A stretch of DNA of 64,000 nucleotides from Winogradskyella psychrotolerans RS-3 (lineage in GTDB: Bacteria > Bacteroidota > Bacteroidia > Flavobacteriales > Flavobacteriaceae), in contig NZ_ATMR01000095.1 of NCBI RefSeq assembly GCF_000427335.1, positions 1 through 64,000 of the forward strand, given 5' to 3'. Each line of letters opens with the position of its first letter. The stretch's first letter is position 1. Below are positions 36,207 through 48,100 of the stretch, one piece after another. The translations under genes were made by a program, and so were the position numbers. The notes under the pieces were generated by a model. That model saw only the letters and a list, made by a program, of their open reading frames with translations. It had not been told where the DNA came from and searched no databases.

Positions 36207-36614
36207 TTAGCTTTGTGTTTTATTTATTGCATCTACAATCACTGTTACGTGATTAGATCTCTTTCTAATTCTGTGTGCTCTACCTTGAGGTGCTGGACGC
36301 AATCTCTTTAACATAGAACCACCATCTACTCTAATTTCTTTGATAAACAATTTAGCTTCTTCAACATCAGCATCTTCGTTTTTAGCTTGCCAGTTTGCAA
36401 TTGCAGACATTACAAGTTTTTCTAAACGACGTGACGCTTCTTTTTGACTAAATCTAAGAATCTGAAGAGCTTTCTCCGCCTTCTCACCTCTAACTAAATC
36501 CGCTACTAAACGCATTTTTCTTGGAGATGTAGGACAGTTATTTAGCTTTGCAAAAGCAACCTGCTTTTTCTCGGCTTTAATAGCTTCCGCCATTTGTTTT
36601 TTACGACTTCCCAT
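36207..36614 (-). CDS. rplV: 50S ribosomal protein L22
   Basis: 135 residues. The conserved core starts at '[20 protein letters not shown]'; the N-terminal 18-residue extension (M-G-S-R-K-K-Q-M) is usual in these bacteria. Its beta-hairpin ('[20 protein letters not shown]') lines the exit tunnel. Confidence 0.97.
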   Translation of the reverse strand: MGSRKKQMAEAIKAEKKQVAFAKLNNCPTSPRKMRLVADLVRGEKAEKALQILRFSQKEASRRLEKLVMSAIANWQAKNEDADVEEAKLFIKEIRVDGGSMLKRLRPAPQGRAHRIRKRSNHVTVIVDAINKTQS

Positions 36615-36619
36615 GATTC

Positions 36620-36898
36620 TTATTTTTTACCTTTATTCTTAGCACCTGCATGACCTCTAAAAGATCTTGTTGGTGAAAATTCTCCTAATTTATGACCTAC
36701 CATATTTTCAGTAACAAATACTGGAACAAATTGACGACCATTGTGAACTGCTATAGTTTGTCCAACGAAATCCGGAGAAATCATTGAAGCCCTAGACCAA
36801 GTTTTGATCACCGTCTTTTTGTTTGAAGCTACATTTTCTGCAACTTTCTTATCTAATTTATAGTGGATATAAGGTCCTTTTTTTAATGAACGTGCCAT
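36620..36898 (-). CDS. rpsS: 30S ribosomal protein S19
   Basis: 92 residues, '[20 protein letters not shown]' and '[20 protein letters not shown]'. Small-subunit head. Confidence 0.98.
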   Translation of the reverse strand: MARSLKKGPYIHYKLDKKVAENVASNKKTVIKTWSRASMISPDFVGQTIAVHNGRQFVPVFVTENMVGHKLGEFSPTRSFRGHAGAKNKGKK

Positions 36899-36908
36899 AC
36901 TATCTTAA

Positions 36909-37736
36909 TTATTTCTTTCTACGTTCTACAATATACTTATTACTCGCCTTTGTCTTAGAACGTGTTCTAAATCCTTTAGCAGGAATACCGTTTCTAGATC
37001 TTGGATGACCACCTGAAGATTTACCTTCACCACCACCCATTGGGTGATCGACTGGGTTCATCACTACTGGTCTTACTCTTGGACGTCTTCCTAACCATCT
37101 ACTTCTACCTGCTTTACCAGATACTAGTAATTGATGATCTGAATTTGAAATCGCACCAATAGTAGCCATACAGGTTACTAGAATCATTCTAGTTTCACCA
37201 GACGGTAACTTTACTGTAGCAAATTTATCACCTCTTGCCATTAACTGAGCAAATGCACCAGCACTACGAGCCATTACAGCACCTTGTCCAGGACGTAACT
37301 CAATACAAGAAATAATTGTTCCTAATGGTATTTCACTTAAAGGCATTGCATTCCCAATTTCAGGAGCTATACCTGTTTCACCAGACACTATGTTTTGCCC
37401 TACTTGTAAACCATTTTGAGCGATAACGTAACGTTTCTCACCATCTTGGTAGTTTAATAGCGCAATAAATGCTGTTCTGTTCGGATCGTATTCAATTGAC
37501 TTAACTTCACCAGGAATCCCAGCTTTATTACGTTTGAAATCGATAATACGATACCTTTTCTTATGACCTCCACCTACTTGGCGAATCGTCATTTTTCCTT
37601 GACTGTTTCTACCACCAGATCTCTTTTTCGGAGCAAGCAAGCTTTTCTCCGGCTTATCAGTAGTAATGGCGTCAAATCCATTTACTACTCTAAATCGCTG
37701 ACCTGATGTGATCGGTTTTAATTTTCTTACTGACAT
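36909..37736 (-). CDS. rplB: 50S ribosomal protein L2
   Basis: 275 residues; needed for subunit joining and peptidyl transfer. The signature '[20 protein letters not shown]' holds the conserved His region. Confidence 0.99.
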   Translation of the reverse strand: MSVRKLKPITSGQRFRVVNGFDAITTDKPEKSLLAPKKRSGGRNSQGKMTIRQVGGGHKKRYRIIDFKRNKAGIPGEVKSIEYDPNRTAFIALLNYQDGEKRYVIAQNGLQVGQNIVSGETGIAPEIGNAMPLSEIPLGTIISCIELRPGQGAVMARSAGAFAQLMARGDKFATVKLPSGETRMILVTCMATIGAISNSDHQLLVSGKAGRSRWLGRRPRVRPVVMNPVDHPMGGGEGKSSGGHPRSRNGIPAKGFRTRSKTKASNKYIVERRKK

Positions 37737-37748
37737 TAATGTCTAAAA

Positions 37749-38039
37749 TTACATGTTAGTGTATAAATCTATTGTTTCACCTTCCGCCAGTTGTACAATT
37801 GCTTTTTTAATAGCATTTGTTTTACCATGCTGAACACCAGTTTTTGTAAACTTGGTCTTACGATCTGGACGGACATTTATTGTACGAACTTTTTCAACAG
37901 AAACTCCATAAGCAGCTTCCACTGCTTTTTTGATTTCTACCTTGTTCGCCTTAGTGTTCACTTCAAATGCATATGCATTAAACAACTCACTTTGTTTCGT
38001 TGCCTTTTCTGTGATTATAGGTTTTCTTAAGATACTCAT
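37749..38039 (-). CDS. rplW: 50S ribosomal protein L23
   Basis: 96 residues, 'MSILRKPIITEKATKQSELF' and 'GVSVEKVRTINVRPDRKTKF'. At the tunnel exit, docking site for trigger factor and SRP. Confidence 0.98.
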   Translation of the reverse strand: MSILRKPIITEKATKQSELFNAYAFEVNTKANKVEIKKAVEAAYGVSVEKVRTINVRPDRKTKFTKTGVQHGKTNAIKKAIVQLAEGETIDLYTNM

Positions 38040-38044
38040 CTGTT

Positions 38045-38674
38045 CTATTTACTTAAATTCGATTCAATTCCTTCTAAAGCACTTTCAATTAGAATCACTT
38101 TATTAGCATTCATAATTTTATAAGTACTTAATTCTGAGGCCGTTATAACTTCAGAACCTTTAAAATTGCGTGAGGACAAATATACATTATTATTTGTACC
38201 ACCCAACACAATAAGAGATTTTTTGTTTTCAACCTCTAAAGCCTTTAAAACATTGAGGAAATTTTTAGTCTTTGGAGCTTCAAAACTGAAATCTTCCAAT
38301 ACTAAAATTGACTTATCATTTGCTTTAATACTTAATGCAGATCTACGTGCTAATCGCTTAAGGTTTTTATTTAACTTAAAACCATAATTTCTTGGTCTAG
38401 GACCAAACATACGACCACCACCTCTAAATACACCAGACTTAATACTACCTGCTCTCGCAGTACCAGTACCTTTCTGTTTCTTTATCTTACGTGTACTTCC
38501 AGAGATTTCTGCTCTTTCTTTTGCCTTGTGCGTCCCTTGTCTTTGATTTGCTAAGAATTGCTTAACATCTAAATAGACAGCGTGATTATTAGGCTCTATA
38601 GCGAATACGTCTTTAGAAAGCTCAGCTTGTCTACCCGTATCTTTTCCGTTTATATCTAAAACTGCTATCTTCAT
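38045..38674 (-). CDS. rplD: 50S ribosomal protein L4
   Basis: 209 residues; the tunnel-loop region is seen in 'KKQKGTGTARAGSIKSGVFR'. Its start codon overlaps the rplC stop by one base, so the two are translationally coupled. In E. coli L4 represses its own operon through the S10 leader; whether it does so here is unknown. Confidence 0.98.
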   Translation of the reverse strand: MKIAVLDINGKDTGRQAELSKDVFAIEPNNHAVYLDVKQFLANQRQGTHKAKERAEISGSTRKIKKQKGTGTARAGSIKSGVFRGGGRMFGPRPRNYGFKLNKNLKRLARRSALSIKANDKSILVLEDFSFEAPKTKNFLNVLKALEVENKKSLIVLGGTNNNVYLSSRNFKGSEVITASELSTYKIMNANKVILIESALEGIESNLSK

Positions 38675-39291
38675 TATTTCTCAATGATTACATAAGAATT
38701 CTTGTGACCAGGAACACATCCTTTTACCACTAGTAAGTTCTTTTCAGGAACTACTTTGTAAACTCTTAAATTTTGAACTTTAACTGTGTCACCACCCATT
38801 CTACCCGCCATCTTCATTCCTTTGAATACTCTCGCAGGATAAGAAGCTGCACCAATAGAACCTGGAGCTCTTAAACGGTTATGTTGACCATGCGTTGCTT
38901 GACCTACACCACCGAATCCGTGACGCTTTACTACACCTTGAAAACCTTTACCTTTAGATGTACCTGCGATATCCACAAATTCACCTTCAATAAATTGTTC
39001 TACTGTAATAGCATCACCTAATTTGTACTCCGCATCAAAACCTTTGAATTCAACAACTTTGCGTTTTACAGAAGTACCCGCTTTTTTAGCATGACCTAAG
39101 TCTGCTTTAGTAGCGCTTTTTTCTGTCGCGTCATCGAAACCTAATTGAAGGGCTGAATAACCATCCACTTCTTCAGTTCTGACTTGGGTAACGATACATG
39201 GTCCAGCTTCGATTACTGTACAAGGAATGTTCTTCCCATTTTCATCGAAAATGCTGGTCATACCGATTTTTTTTCCAATTAACCCAGACAT
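38674..39291 (-). CDS. rplC: 50S ribosomal protein L3
   Basis: 205 residues, '[20 protein letters not shown]' start and '[20 protein letters not shown]' near the peptidyl-transferase loop. It is 222 bases from rpsJ, unlike the tight spacing elsewhere, and that gap is full of hairpins. Confidence 0.98.
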   Translation of the reverse strand: MSGLIGKKIGMTSIFDENGKNIPCTVIEAGPCIVTQVRTEEVDGYSALQLGFDDATEKSATKADLGHAKKAGTSVKRKVVEFKGFDAEYKLGDAITVEQFIEGEFVDIAGTSKGKGFQGVVKRHGFGGVGQATHGQHNRLRAPGSIGAASYPARVFKGMKMAGRMGGDTVKVQNLRVYKVVPEKNLLVVKGCVPGHKNSYVIIEK

Positions 39292-39307
39292 AATTTTTAA
39301 TTTATGA

Positions 39308-39469
39308 ACAAGTTTTGACTTGTCCTTATGTTATTTTATTTAGTTAAGTCGCGACTTAACCTTTTTGTTCTTTGATAAGCTAAAGCTTATCTGTAAGACA
39401 ACTCGCGAATTGTCTATGTGTATATAAAATACAAGGCCGAAAATACGTTTCAGCCTTGAATTGTATTTT
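39308..39469 (-). promoter_or_regulatory. Array of five hairpins between rpsJ and rplC
   Basis: In about 160 bases there are five inverted repeats: ACAAGT-TTTG-ACTTGT (39308-39323), GTTAAGTCGCGACTTAAC (39343-39360, perfect), GATAAGCT-AA-AGCTTATC (39374-39391, perfect stem), GACAACTCGCGAATTGTC (39397-39414, one mismatch) and a longer stem AAAATACAA...TTGTATTTT with an inner CAAGGC/GCCTTG (39426-39469). The last could act as an attenuator. They lie in the untranslated leader of rplC, where ribosomal-protein feedback or a processing site could act. Confidence 0.6.
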
Positions 39470-39513
39470 TACCGTTTTCCTTCGCTCGCAGCTCAGGACA
39501 TGTTAATGTGTAA

Positions 39514-39819
39514 TTACACTTTGATCTCAACTTCAACTCCACTTGGCAATTCAAGTTTCATTAAAGCATCAATTGTTTTAGAAGATGAAGAGTAAATATC
39601 TAATAAACGCTTGTAAGAGCTTAATTGAAATTGTTCTCTAGATTTCTTATTTACGTGTGGTGAACGTAATACAGTGAAAATTTTCTTGTGAGTTGGTAAA
39701 GGAATTGGTCCTGTTACTACTGCACCTGTACTTTTTACTGTTTTTACAATCTTATCAGCAGACTTATCTACTAAGTTATGATCGTAAGACTTTAATTTTA
39801 TTCTAATTTTTTGACTCAT
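39514..39819 (-). CDS. rpsJ: 30S ribosomal protein S10
   Basis: 101 residues; '[20 protein letters not shown]' and '[20 protein letters not shown]'. Also the NusG partner in transcription. Twelve bases after fusA. Confidence 0.98.
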   Translation of the reverse strand: MSQKIRIKLKSYDHNLVDKSADKIVKTVKSTGAVVTGPIPLPTHKKIFTVLRSPHVNKKSREQFQLSSYKRLLDIYSSSSKTIDALMKLELPSGVEVEIKV

Positions 39820-39831
39820 TTTCTTAACTTT

Positions 39832-41958
39832 TTAAGATTGTTCTCCTTTTGCTGCTTTAATTACATCAGCAGACACATTAGAAGGTGTTTCTGCATAATG
39901 TGAAAATTCCATTGTTGACGTTGCTCTACCTGAAGATAATGTTCTTAATGTAGTTACATAACCAAACATTTCAGATAATGGGACAGTAGCTTTTACAGTT
40001 TTTGCACCAGCTCTATCACCCATACTTGTCATTTGTCCTCTTCTTCTGTTTAAGTCACCTACAATATCACCCATGTTTTCTTCTGGTGTAATCACCTCAA
40101 GCTTCATGATAGGTTCCATTATAACCGCTTTCGCTGCTTTCGCTGAATTTTTAAACCCAAGCTTAGCTGCTAATTCGAATGATAATTGATCAGAATCGAC
40201 ATCGTGATAAGATCCATCTCTCAATGTCACTTTCATTGCGTCTACTTCAAAACCAGCTAATGGTCCGTTTTGCATAGCCATCTTAAATCCTTTTTCAATT
40301 GAAGGTATAAATTCTTTAGGAACGTTACCACCTTTAATTACAGATTCAAATTGCAATCCTACAACACCTTCATCTGCTGGTTCAATCGTAAATACGATAT
40401 CAGCAAATTTACCACGACCACCAGATTGTTTCTTATAAACCTCTCTATGATCTGCAGATTGTGTAATAGCTTCTTTATATTCAACTTGTGGCTGACCTTG
40501 GTTAACCTCTACATTAAATTCTCTACGTAAACGATCAACAATTACATCTAAGTGTAATTCACCCATTCCAGAAATAATAGTCTGTCCTGAAGCTTCGTCT
40601 GAACGCACAGTAAATGTTGGATCTTCTTCAGCTAATTTAGCTAAACCAATACCTAATTTATCAACATCTGCTTTCGTCTTAGGCTCAACTGCGATACCAA
40701 TTACGGGATCTGGAAAGTCCATAGATTCTAAAACAAGTGGATGCTTTTCGTCTGTAAGTGTATCTCCTGTTTTAATAGATTTAAATCCAACAGCAGCTCC
40801 AATATCACCCGCTTCTATAAAATCAATTGCATTCTGTTTGTTAGCATGCATCTGATAGATACGAGAAATACGTTCTTTCTTACCAGAACGATTGTTCAAT
40901 ACGTAAGAACCTGCATCTAAACGACCAGAATAGGCTCTAAAAAAGGCTAAACGACCTACGAAAGGATCCGTAGCAATTTTAAATGCTAATGCAGCGAAAG
41001 GCTCCTTAACACTTGGCTTACGAAGCTCTTCTTTTTCAGTATCTGGATTCATACCAACGATACCATCCTTATCCATTGGAGAAGGTAAATAACGACATAC
41101 AGCATCTAATAAAAACTGCACTCCTTTATTTTTAAAAGCAGAACCACAAATCATAGGAATGATAGCCATATCCATTACAGCAGCTCTAAGCGCAGCATGC
41201 ACTTCGTCTTCTGTAATAGAATCTTCATCTTCCATGAACTTTTCTAATAAGTTCTCATCGTAACCTGCTACTTCTTCAATAAGTAATGCTCTATATTTTT
41301 TAGCTTCAGCTTTAAGGTTCTCTGGGATTTCAATAACATCAAAAGTTGCCCCTTGCGTTTCATCATGCCAAACAATAGCTCTATTCTTAACTAAATCTAT
41401 AATTCCTTTAAAATCTTCTTCGTCACCAATGTTTAAAACAATTGGCACCGCGTTAGACTTCAACATATCTTTTACCTGTTGACAAACACTTAAAAAGTCA
41501 GACCCTTGACGGTCCATTTTGTTAACAAAACCAATACGAGGAACTTTATAATTATCAGCAAGTCTCCAGTTAGTTTCAGATTGTGGCTCAACACCATCAA
41601 CTGCACTAAACAAGAAAACTAAACCATCAAGTACACGTAATGAACGATTTACTTCTACAGTAAAATCAACGTGACCTGGAGTATCAATAATATTAAAATG
41701 GTAACTCTGCGCTTCTGGAGTAGGCTCTGCATTTTCTTTAGGAAAAACCCATTCACAAGTAGTAGCTGCAGAAGTAATTGTAATACCTCTCTCTTGCTCT
41801 TGCTCCATCCAGTCCATAGTTGCAGCACCATCATGCACCTCACCTATTTTATGCGAAACACCTGTATAATAAAGAACACGTTCTGTAGTTGTAGTTTTAC
41901 CAGCATCAATATGAGCGGCAATACCTATATTTCTTGTAAGTCTTAAATCTCTTGCCAT
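39832..41958 (-). CDS. fusA: Elongation factor G
   Basis: Translocation GTPase, 708 residues. GTP-binding motifs: A-H-I-D-A-G-K-T-T at about 16-24, D-T-P-G-H and N-K-M-D. '[15 protein letters not shown]' is the switch I region. Domain IV ('[18 protein letters not shown]') is intact. It follows rpsG after three bases. Confidence 0.99.
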   Translation of the reverse strand: MARDLRLTRNIGIAAHIDAGKTTTTERVLYYTGVSHKIGEVHDGAATMDWMEQEQERGITITSAATTCEWVFPKENAEPTPEAQSYHFNIIDTPGHVDFTVEVNRSLRVLDGLVFLFSAVDGVEPQSETNWRLADNYKVPRIGFVNKMDRQGSDFLSVCQQVKDMLKSNAVPIVLNIGDEEDFKGIIDLVKNRAIVWHDETQGATFDVIEIPENLKAEAKKYRALLIEEVAGYDENLLEKFMEDEDSITEDEVHAALRAAVMDMAIIPMICGSAFKNKGVQFLLDAVCRYLPSPMDKDGIVGMNPDTEKEELRKPSVKEPFAALAFKIATDPFVGRLAFFRAYSGRLDAGSYVLNNRSGKKERISRIYQMHANKQNAIDFIEAGDIGAAVGFKSIKTGDTLTDEKHPLVLESMDFPDPVIGIAVEPKTKADVDKLGIGLAKLAEEDPTFTVRSDEASGQTIISGMGELHLDVIVDRLRREFNVEVNQGQPQVEYKEAITQSADHREVYKKQSGGRGKFADIVFTIEPADEGVVGLQFESVIKGGNVPKEFIPSIEKGFKMAMQNGPLAGFEVDAMKVTLRDGSYHDVDSDQLSFELAAKLGFKNSAKAAKAVIMEPIMKLEVITPEENMGDIVGDLNRRRGQMTSMGDRAGAKTVKATVPLSEMFGYVTTLRTLSSGRATSTMEFSHYAETPSNVSADVIKAAKGEQS

Positions 41959-41961
41959 TTC

Positions 41962-42438
41962 TTAAAATCTAAAGTGTGAAAAAGCTTTATTTGCTTCTGC
42001 CATCTTATGAGTATCTGTTCTTTTCTTAACAGCTGCTCCTTCTTCTTTAGCTGCAGCTAATACTTCTGCTGCTAAACGTTGCGCCATAGATTTTTCGTTT
42101 CTTTTACGTGAAAAGCTAATTAGCCATTTCATCGCAGTTGAAACCTTACGGTCTGGACGAATCTGCATTGGAATCTGGAATGTAGCACCACCAACACGAC
42201 GACTACGCACTTCTACGTGAGGCATTACGTTAGATAAAGCTTCTTTCCAAATTTCTAAAGCTGTTTTTTCGTCATCATTCTTTTTCTCTTCAACAATATC
42301 AATTGCATCATAGAATACTTTAAAAGCGATAGACTTCTTACCGTCCCACATCATCATGTTAACAAAACGTGTTACTAACTGATCGTTGAATCTTGGATCT
42401 GGTAAAAGCGGTCTCTTTTTTGCTGCTCTTTTTCTCAT
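41962..42438 (-). CDS. rpsG: 30S ribosomal protein S7
   Basis: 158 residues, '[20 protein letters not shown]' and '[20 protein letters not shown]'. Organises the small-subunit head; in E. coli it represses the str operon. Confidence 0.98.
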   Translation of the reverse strand: MRKRAAKKRPLLPDPRFNDQLVTRFVNMMMWDGKKSIAFKVFYDAIDIVEEKKNDDEKTALEIWKEALSNVMPHVEVRSRRVGGATFQIPMQIRPDRKVSTAMKWLISFSRKRNEKSMAQRLAAEVLAAAKEEGAAVKKRTDTHKMAEANKAFSHFRF

Positions 42439-42460
42439 GTCTTCTTCTTAAAGTTTTTAA

Positions 42461-42835
42461 TTACTTCTTAGGGCGTTTTGCACCATACTTAGATCTACGT
42501 TGTGTTCTTCCTGATACACCTGCTGTATCTAAAGCACCACGAACGATGTGATATCTAACTCCTGGCAAATCTTTTACCCTTCCACCTCTAACCAATACTA
42601 TCGAGTGCTCTTGTAAATTGTGACCTTCTCCACCAATGTATGCATTTACTTCGTTTCCGTTTGTTAAACGAACCCTTGCTACCTTACGCATTGCTGAGTT
42701 AGGTTTCTTAGGTGTCGTTGTATAAACACGAGTACATACACCACGTCTTTGAGGACACGAATCTAAAGCAGCCGATTTACTCTTCTTGGTTATTTTGGCT
42801 CTTCCTTTTCGTACTAATTGTGAAATTGTTGGCAT
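42461..42835 (-). CDS. rpsL: 30S ribosomal protein S12
   Basis: 124 residues; decoding-centre protein. The loops '[20 protein letters not shown]' and '[20 protein letters not shown]' carry the usual residues at positions where streptomycin-resistance changes occur, so it looks wild type. First gene of the ribosomal block. Confidence 0.99.
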   Translation of the reverse strand: MPTISQLVRKGRAKITKKSKSAALDSCPQRRGVCTRVYTTTPKKPNSAMRKVARVRLTNGNEVNAYIGGEGHNLQEHSIVLVRGGRVKDLPGVRYHIVRGALDTAGVSGRTQRRSKYGAKRPKK

Positions 42836-42858
42836 ATATTTCTATATAAAATTTTATT

Positions 42859-42876
42859 AACCCTCACTTTTGAGGG
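42859..42876 (-). promoter_or_regulatory. Hairpin in the rpsL leader
   Basis: CCCTCA-AAAG-TGAGGG on the minus strand, directly after the promoter and about 25 bases before the ATG. It would be near the very 5' end of the str-operon message. Confidence 0.5.
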
Positions 42877-42879
42877 CTG

Positions 42880-42910
42880 CAAAGGTAGAAATTAATATCT
42901 ATAATTCAAA
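42880..42910 (-). promoter_or_regulatory. Bacteroidota-type promoter for the str/S10 block
   Basis: On the minus strand TTTG (42907-42910), exactly 19 bases, then TACCTTTG (42880-42887). This is a full match to the TTTG-N19-TAnnTTTG promoter of Bacteroidota, about 45 bases before rpsL. Confidence 0.85.
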
Positions 42911-43007
42911 CAGTTGTGAATTAATTTTTCAATTAAATATATATTTTTTTTAAAGTCCTATATATTATACCCTATTTTTACGTTACTATTATGAGTTATT
43001 CCATTTA

Positions 43008-44701
43008 ATGCCAATGCTGTTTTTTAGCCGAATTATTTTTTTACTTCACTTCTGATTTTCTCAAATCAATGCATAGCTCAATCACTTAATTTAAATATTA
43101 TTGGAGAAAACGAAGCCTCAACTAAAGTTATTGATTCTATAGGCTATTTAAAATATTTCAGTAACTACAATGGTTTACAAGCAGAAATCAACCAACTAAA
43201 AGAAAAATTAACGAAGCTAGGTTATATTGACACCACTCTTGAAACTGTAAGCAAACAGAATGACACATTGTTCATAGCGAAATTCAGATTAGGTAAACAA
43301 GTACATAAAATTAGAGTGTATTATGATGCAAATTTTGATGTTGACCTTTTAAAATTAAACAACAATTTAAAAGGTGAAAATTTCTTCGAACTTAAAATAA
43401 CAGAACTCGAAACTTATTTAAAAAGCTTAAATTCTAGAATAGCAGAGCAAGGTGATCCGTTTTCAACATTACAGCTTGTTAATATTTCTAAGTTGACTTA
43501 CAAATTATTATCAGCAGATTTAAAAATTGTTTCCAACGAGAAAAGACGTATTGATAAGATCATTATCAAAGGTTACGAAAAGTTCCCGAAATCTTATCTA
43601 AAACATTTTATGAAGTTGAAAACTGGAAAATCCTTCAACTTAAATGCCATAAAAGAAAAGGTAGAGTTATTAAATGAACTGCGCTTTGCTTCTAAGATAA
43701 AAGATCCCGAAGTACTTTTTACTCAAGATTCGACTACACTATATATATATGTAGAAAAAACCAAAACGAATAGCTTTGATGGTTTTTTAGGTTTTGGCAC
43801 CAACGAAAACACCAATAAAATTGAATTTGATGGCTATTTAGATTTACGACTCATTAACAATCTTAATTTTGGAGAAACATTAAACCTCCTATACAAAAGT
43901 GACGAAATAGATCAACAAACCTTTATGGTTGATGCCGATTTACCTTATTTATTTAGCTCCCCTATAGGACTTCAAGTTGGCCTGAACATTTTTAGAAAAG
44001 ATTCAACGTTTTTAAATGCTAAACAATATGCTAAAATTAATTACCTCATTAATGCACAGCACAAAGTTGGAGTTGGAATCAATACCACTACGTCAACTAA
44101 TTTATTAGAAAATGATACTGATATCTTAAACGATTATAAATCGAATTACTACACACTTCATTATAATTACACTAAGCCACAGCCCTACGATCCTTTATTT
44201 CCTGTGAATTTTTGGTTCGATTTTTCATCTGGACTTGGAAGCAGAACCAATAATTTAGGAAAAGAAAACCAAACTATATTCACCTTAGACGCGTATAAAA
44301 TTTTTAACCTTAATAATAAGAACAGCTTCTACACCAGAATAAACAGTGCAACATTAGCTTCTGACAATTATTTAGATAACGAATTGTTTCGTTTTGGTGG
44401 CATCAACTCTATCCGTGGGTTTGAAGAAAATAGCTTAGTGGCTAATCTGTATGGCGTTCTTAGTACAGAATATCGTTACCGATTAAGCACTAGTCTATAT
44501 GTCCATTCTGTATTAGATGCGGCATATTTTGAAAACAAACTTACAGACAACAAAGAAAAACTCTTTGGTTTTGGTTTTGGACTTGGCCTACTTACCAATG
44601 CTGGACTTTTTCGTCTTAATTACTCTAGCGGAAAAACTGAAAATAGACAGTTTAAATTATCGGATTCGAAAGCACACCTTAGTTTAACCGCCACTTTCTG
44701 A
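43008..44701 (+). CDS. BamA/TamA-family outer-membrane protein, frameshift in signal peptide
   Basis: About 564 residues when joined. After the signal peptide come POTRA-like repeats ('YEKFPKSYLKHFMKLKTGKS') and a C-terminal barrel with the R-G-F motif of the family in 'FGGINSIRGFEENSLV'. The ORF as it stands opens only at 43268 (a TTG). The ATG at 43008 starts M-P-M-L-F-F-S-R-I-I, hits a T7 run (43036-43042) and stops; one more T joins it to L-L-I-F-S-N-Q-C-I-A-Q and the mature protein with no other gap. It may insert or move outer-membrane proteins or lipids; the substrate is unknown. Confidence 0.83.
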
Positions 44702-45178
44702 GAACTTTACTAAGACGAATCAGAAAAAGCTTTATGTCAGCAAACTGAATAAAGCCACGAGGTCATACAATTAAGAGATATATAATTAATATTCATACCT
44801 TATATTATGTAGTTAAGTCAAAAAATATAGATACAACTATATTCATAAATTTAGATCTACTAAAACACGTTAGTGTCTTTATTTTTAAAATTCATGGCAT
44901 CCTATCTCAAACAAAAAAACAGTTATGAAACAATCGAAAGTTATTCTTACATAATTAGTAACTGTCTCTATTATTAATATTTACAGTCAAAAGAACAAAT
45001 TCGCTTTTACTATAGTACTTTTAAGAGAAAGCAACCTGGCATTAATTATAAAAGCTTTTTTTAACAATTTATTAAAAAAAACATTTCATTAAACAAAATA
45101 AAATTTATCTCATAATTATAGGTTTTTTAACAAAATTTTATCATATTTGATAACAATCACATCTAATCTATAATAAAT
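44702..45178. other. Region upstream of susC with a possible gene remnant
   Basis: Nearly 480 bases with no intact gene. An ATG at 44925 opens M-K-Q-S-K-V-I-L-T then a stop; without that stop the frame continues L-V-T-V-S-I-I-N-I-Y-S-Q-K-N-K and about 20 more residues, which looks like a signal peptide. It may be the stump of a lost secreted protein. I see no certain TAnnTTTG promoter for susC; CATATTTG at about 45143-45150 is close. Confidence 0.35.
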
Positions 45179-48100
45179 ATGAAAACAAAATTCAGAGGAC
45201 TTTTAACACTTCTATTAGTGTTTCTTGTACAACTCACGTTTGCGCAAGAAAAAACAATTTCGGGCGTGGTGTCTGATGACTCAGGGCTTCCCTTACCTGG
45301 AGTTAATGTCATTATTAAAGGGACCGCAACTGGCACACAGACAGATTTCGATGGTAAATTCATGCTGAAGGCTAATGTAGGCGATATTATAATAATTAGC
45401 TACATAGGACTTAAAACTGAAGAAGTTGAAGTAGGTAGTTCAAATACTATTAATGTTTCACTAAAAGAAGACGCATCCTCCTTGGATGAAGTAGTTGTAA
45501 CAGCTTTCGGTATTAAAAGAAACGCAAAATCATTAGGATATTCTGTTAAAGCAGTTACATCTGAAGAAATTGTAGACAACTCAGAACCAGATTTAATCCG
45601 TTCATTAAACGGTAAAGTCCCTGGTGTAAACGTTAACGTTTCCACTGGAGTTGCCGGAGCTTCCAACAAAATCACGATTAGAGGTACTACTTCCTTTCAA
45701 GGAACCAACCAGCCTTTATTTATTGTTGATGGCACGCCTTACAGCAACGATCAAATCACAACATCAAGCCAAATTACTGGCGGTGGTGGTTATGAGTCTG
45801 GTATATCTACCTTAGACCCAAATAACATTGCAGATGTACAAGTCTTGAAAGGTTCAGTTGCCGCTGCTCTTTACGGATCTAGGGCTGTGGACGGGGTAAT
45901 TGTAATCACAACTAAATCTGGAAAATCCGGAGGAAATTCTAGAAAAGGGTTTGAGGTTAGTTTAACTAGTGGTGCATATTTTGAAAAAATAGCAAACCTA
46001 CCAGATTACCAAAACACTTATGGCCCTGGAACCAACTTCAGCTACGGTAATTTCAATGGATCTTGGGGTGCTCGTTTTGACTCGCGTGAAACAATTCCAA
46101 CATGGAACACTTTACTCACTGCTTTCCCTGATCAATTTGGGCCGACGGTAGCTTATGAAGCTAGACCAAATAATGTAAAAGATCTATTTAAAACAGGATT
46201 CGTAAGAGATAATTCAGTATCATTCAGTTCTAATGGAGAAAATTCTAATTTCAATGTTACTATTTCGAACCTAGATCAAGAAGGCTATATTCCTTTTAAC
46301 ACCTACAAAAGAACCAATTTTTCTGTAGGTGGAAATACCAAATTAGAAAATGGCTTAACTATTGGAGGTAATTTAAGTTATTCCGACGGATACCAAGTCG
46401 GTGCTTTCTTTGGTGAAAATCAATTTGCTGGTGCAGCTTCTTCTTTCGCTAGAACTTTGGTATTAGGTCGTAATTGGGATCTAAATCTACCATACGAAGA
46501 TGCTAATGGCGCCCCTGTAATACCTAATGGTGGTTGGGATCATCCATTATGGTCTTGGGAACATAATCAAATCAGAACTGGAACAAACAGAACCGTTGCT
46601 AACGTAAATTTCTCATATGACTTCAATAGTCACATTAGTGCACGATATCAGTTAGGGGTCAACAGATATAGTCTAGGAAGAATTGAAATTACGGATAAAG
46701 GCTCTAGAGCAGCTGCGACTCTTGGACGTATTGTTACAGAAGATTATGACAGTGAAGAAATCGAATCTACCCTTACGATAAACTTTAATTATGACTTATC
46801 TGACGACATAAATTTGAATTTAATTGTAGGAAATAACGTCAATCAGCAATCTACCCATGATGTAGGTTATACAGGTACAGAACTAATTGCAGATGATATT
46901 TTTACTATTAACAACACCGCTAATGTTACATCCGATTATGATATTACTACGCGTAGACGATTAGTTGGTATGTTTGGAGATCTAGGGCTAAGTTTTAAAG
47001 ATTATTTATTTTTAAACGCTACAGCTAGAAATGATTTGTCCTCAACATTACCGCTAGACGATAACAGCTCATTCTACCCTTCAGTATCTGCATCTTTCGT
47101 CTTCACGGATGCGTTAGGTATTGATAATGAAATTTTAAACTATGGTAAAATTCGTGGTGGATGGGCTAACGTGAGTCGTGATGCACAACCTTATCAAATT
47201 AATAAGGTTTTTGGTATAGGTTCTGTGTGGGGCGGTCAACCAAATGTATTTATTCCTGCGACACTAGGAAACCCTAGTCTAACTAAAGAGAATACTGAAG
47301 AGTTTGAAATTGGAGCTGATTTGGAGTTTTTTAATAAGCGGATTATTCTAGATTTTACATATTACACGAAAACGACAACAGATTTAATTTCTGGTGTAAA
47401 TGTGCCTAACTCAACTGGATATTCTTCGTTTCTAACAAACATTGGAGAAATGGAAAACAAAGGTTACGAGATCGGGTTAACTTTAACTCCTATTCGTACA
47501 GACGACTTTTCATGGACCATGTTTACCTCTTTTACTAAAAACAAAAATGTTGTAAACGAATTAATCGAAGGTTTAGACCAGTTTGCCATTGATGTTAATC
47601 AAATTGCGTATGCTAAAAAAGGGCAACCTTTTGGAGTGTTTTATGGGACGGCTTTTGCGAGAGACGCAAACGGCAACTTCTTAATTGAAGAAGGCGGTGG
47701 AGGTGTTCTACAAGCTTTAGATAATAAAGTTATTGGTGATCCAACTCCAGATTTTAAGATTGGTTTTATCAACACTCTTAAATACAAAGGATTTACTTTT
47801 GGTGCACAGATCGATTGGAAAGAAGGTGGAGACATCTCTTCTTCTACAATTAGTTCACTATTAGGTAGAGGTGTAACTAAGGATACAGAAGACAGAGAAG
47901 GAACATATATTATCCCTGGTTTCTACGGTGATCCAACTTCAGGTCTGCCAATTTTAGATGTAAATGGTAATCAAATACCAAACACAACACAACTGACGGC
48001 GAATAATTTATATTTCTCCCCTACTACTAATTCTAATACTTTTGCTATTAATAGTGTCGATGAAGCGAATATATATGATGGAACTGTGTATCGATTAAGA

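Noticed and set aside
41655-41946. Small ORFs on both strands inside fusA
   Set aside because: Alternative frames of a conserved, full-length EF-G gene.
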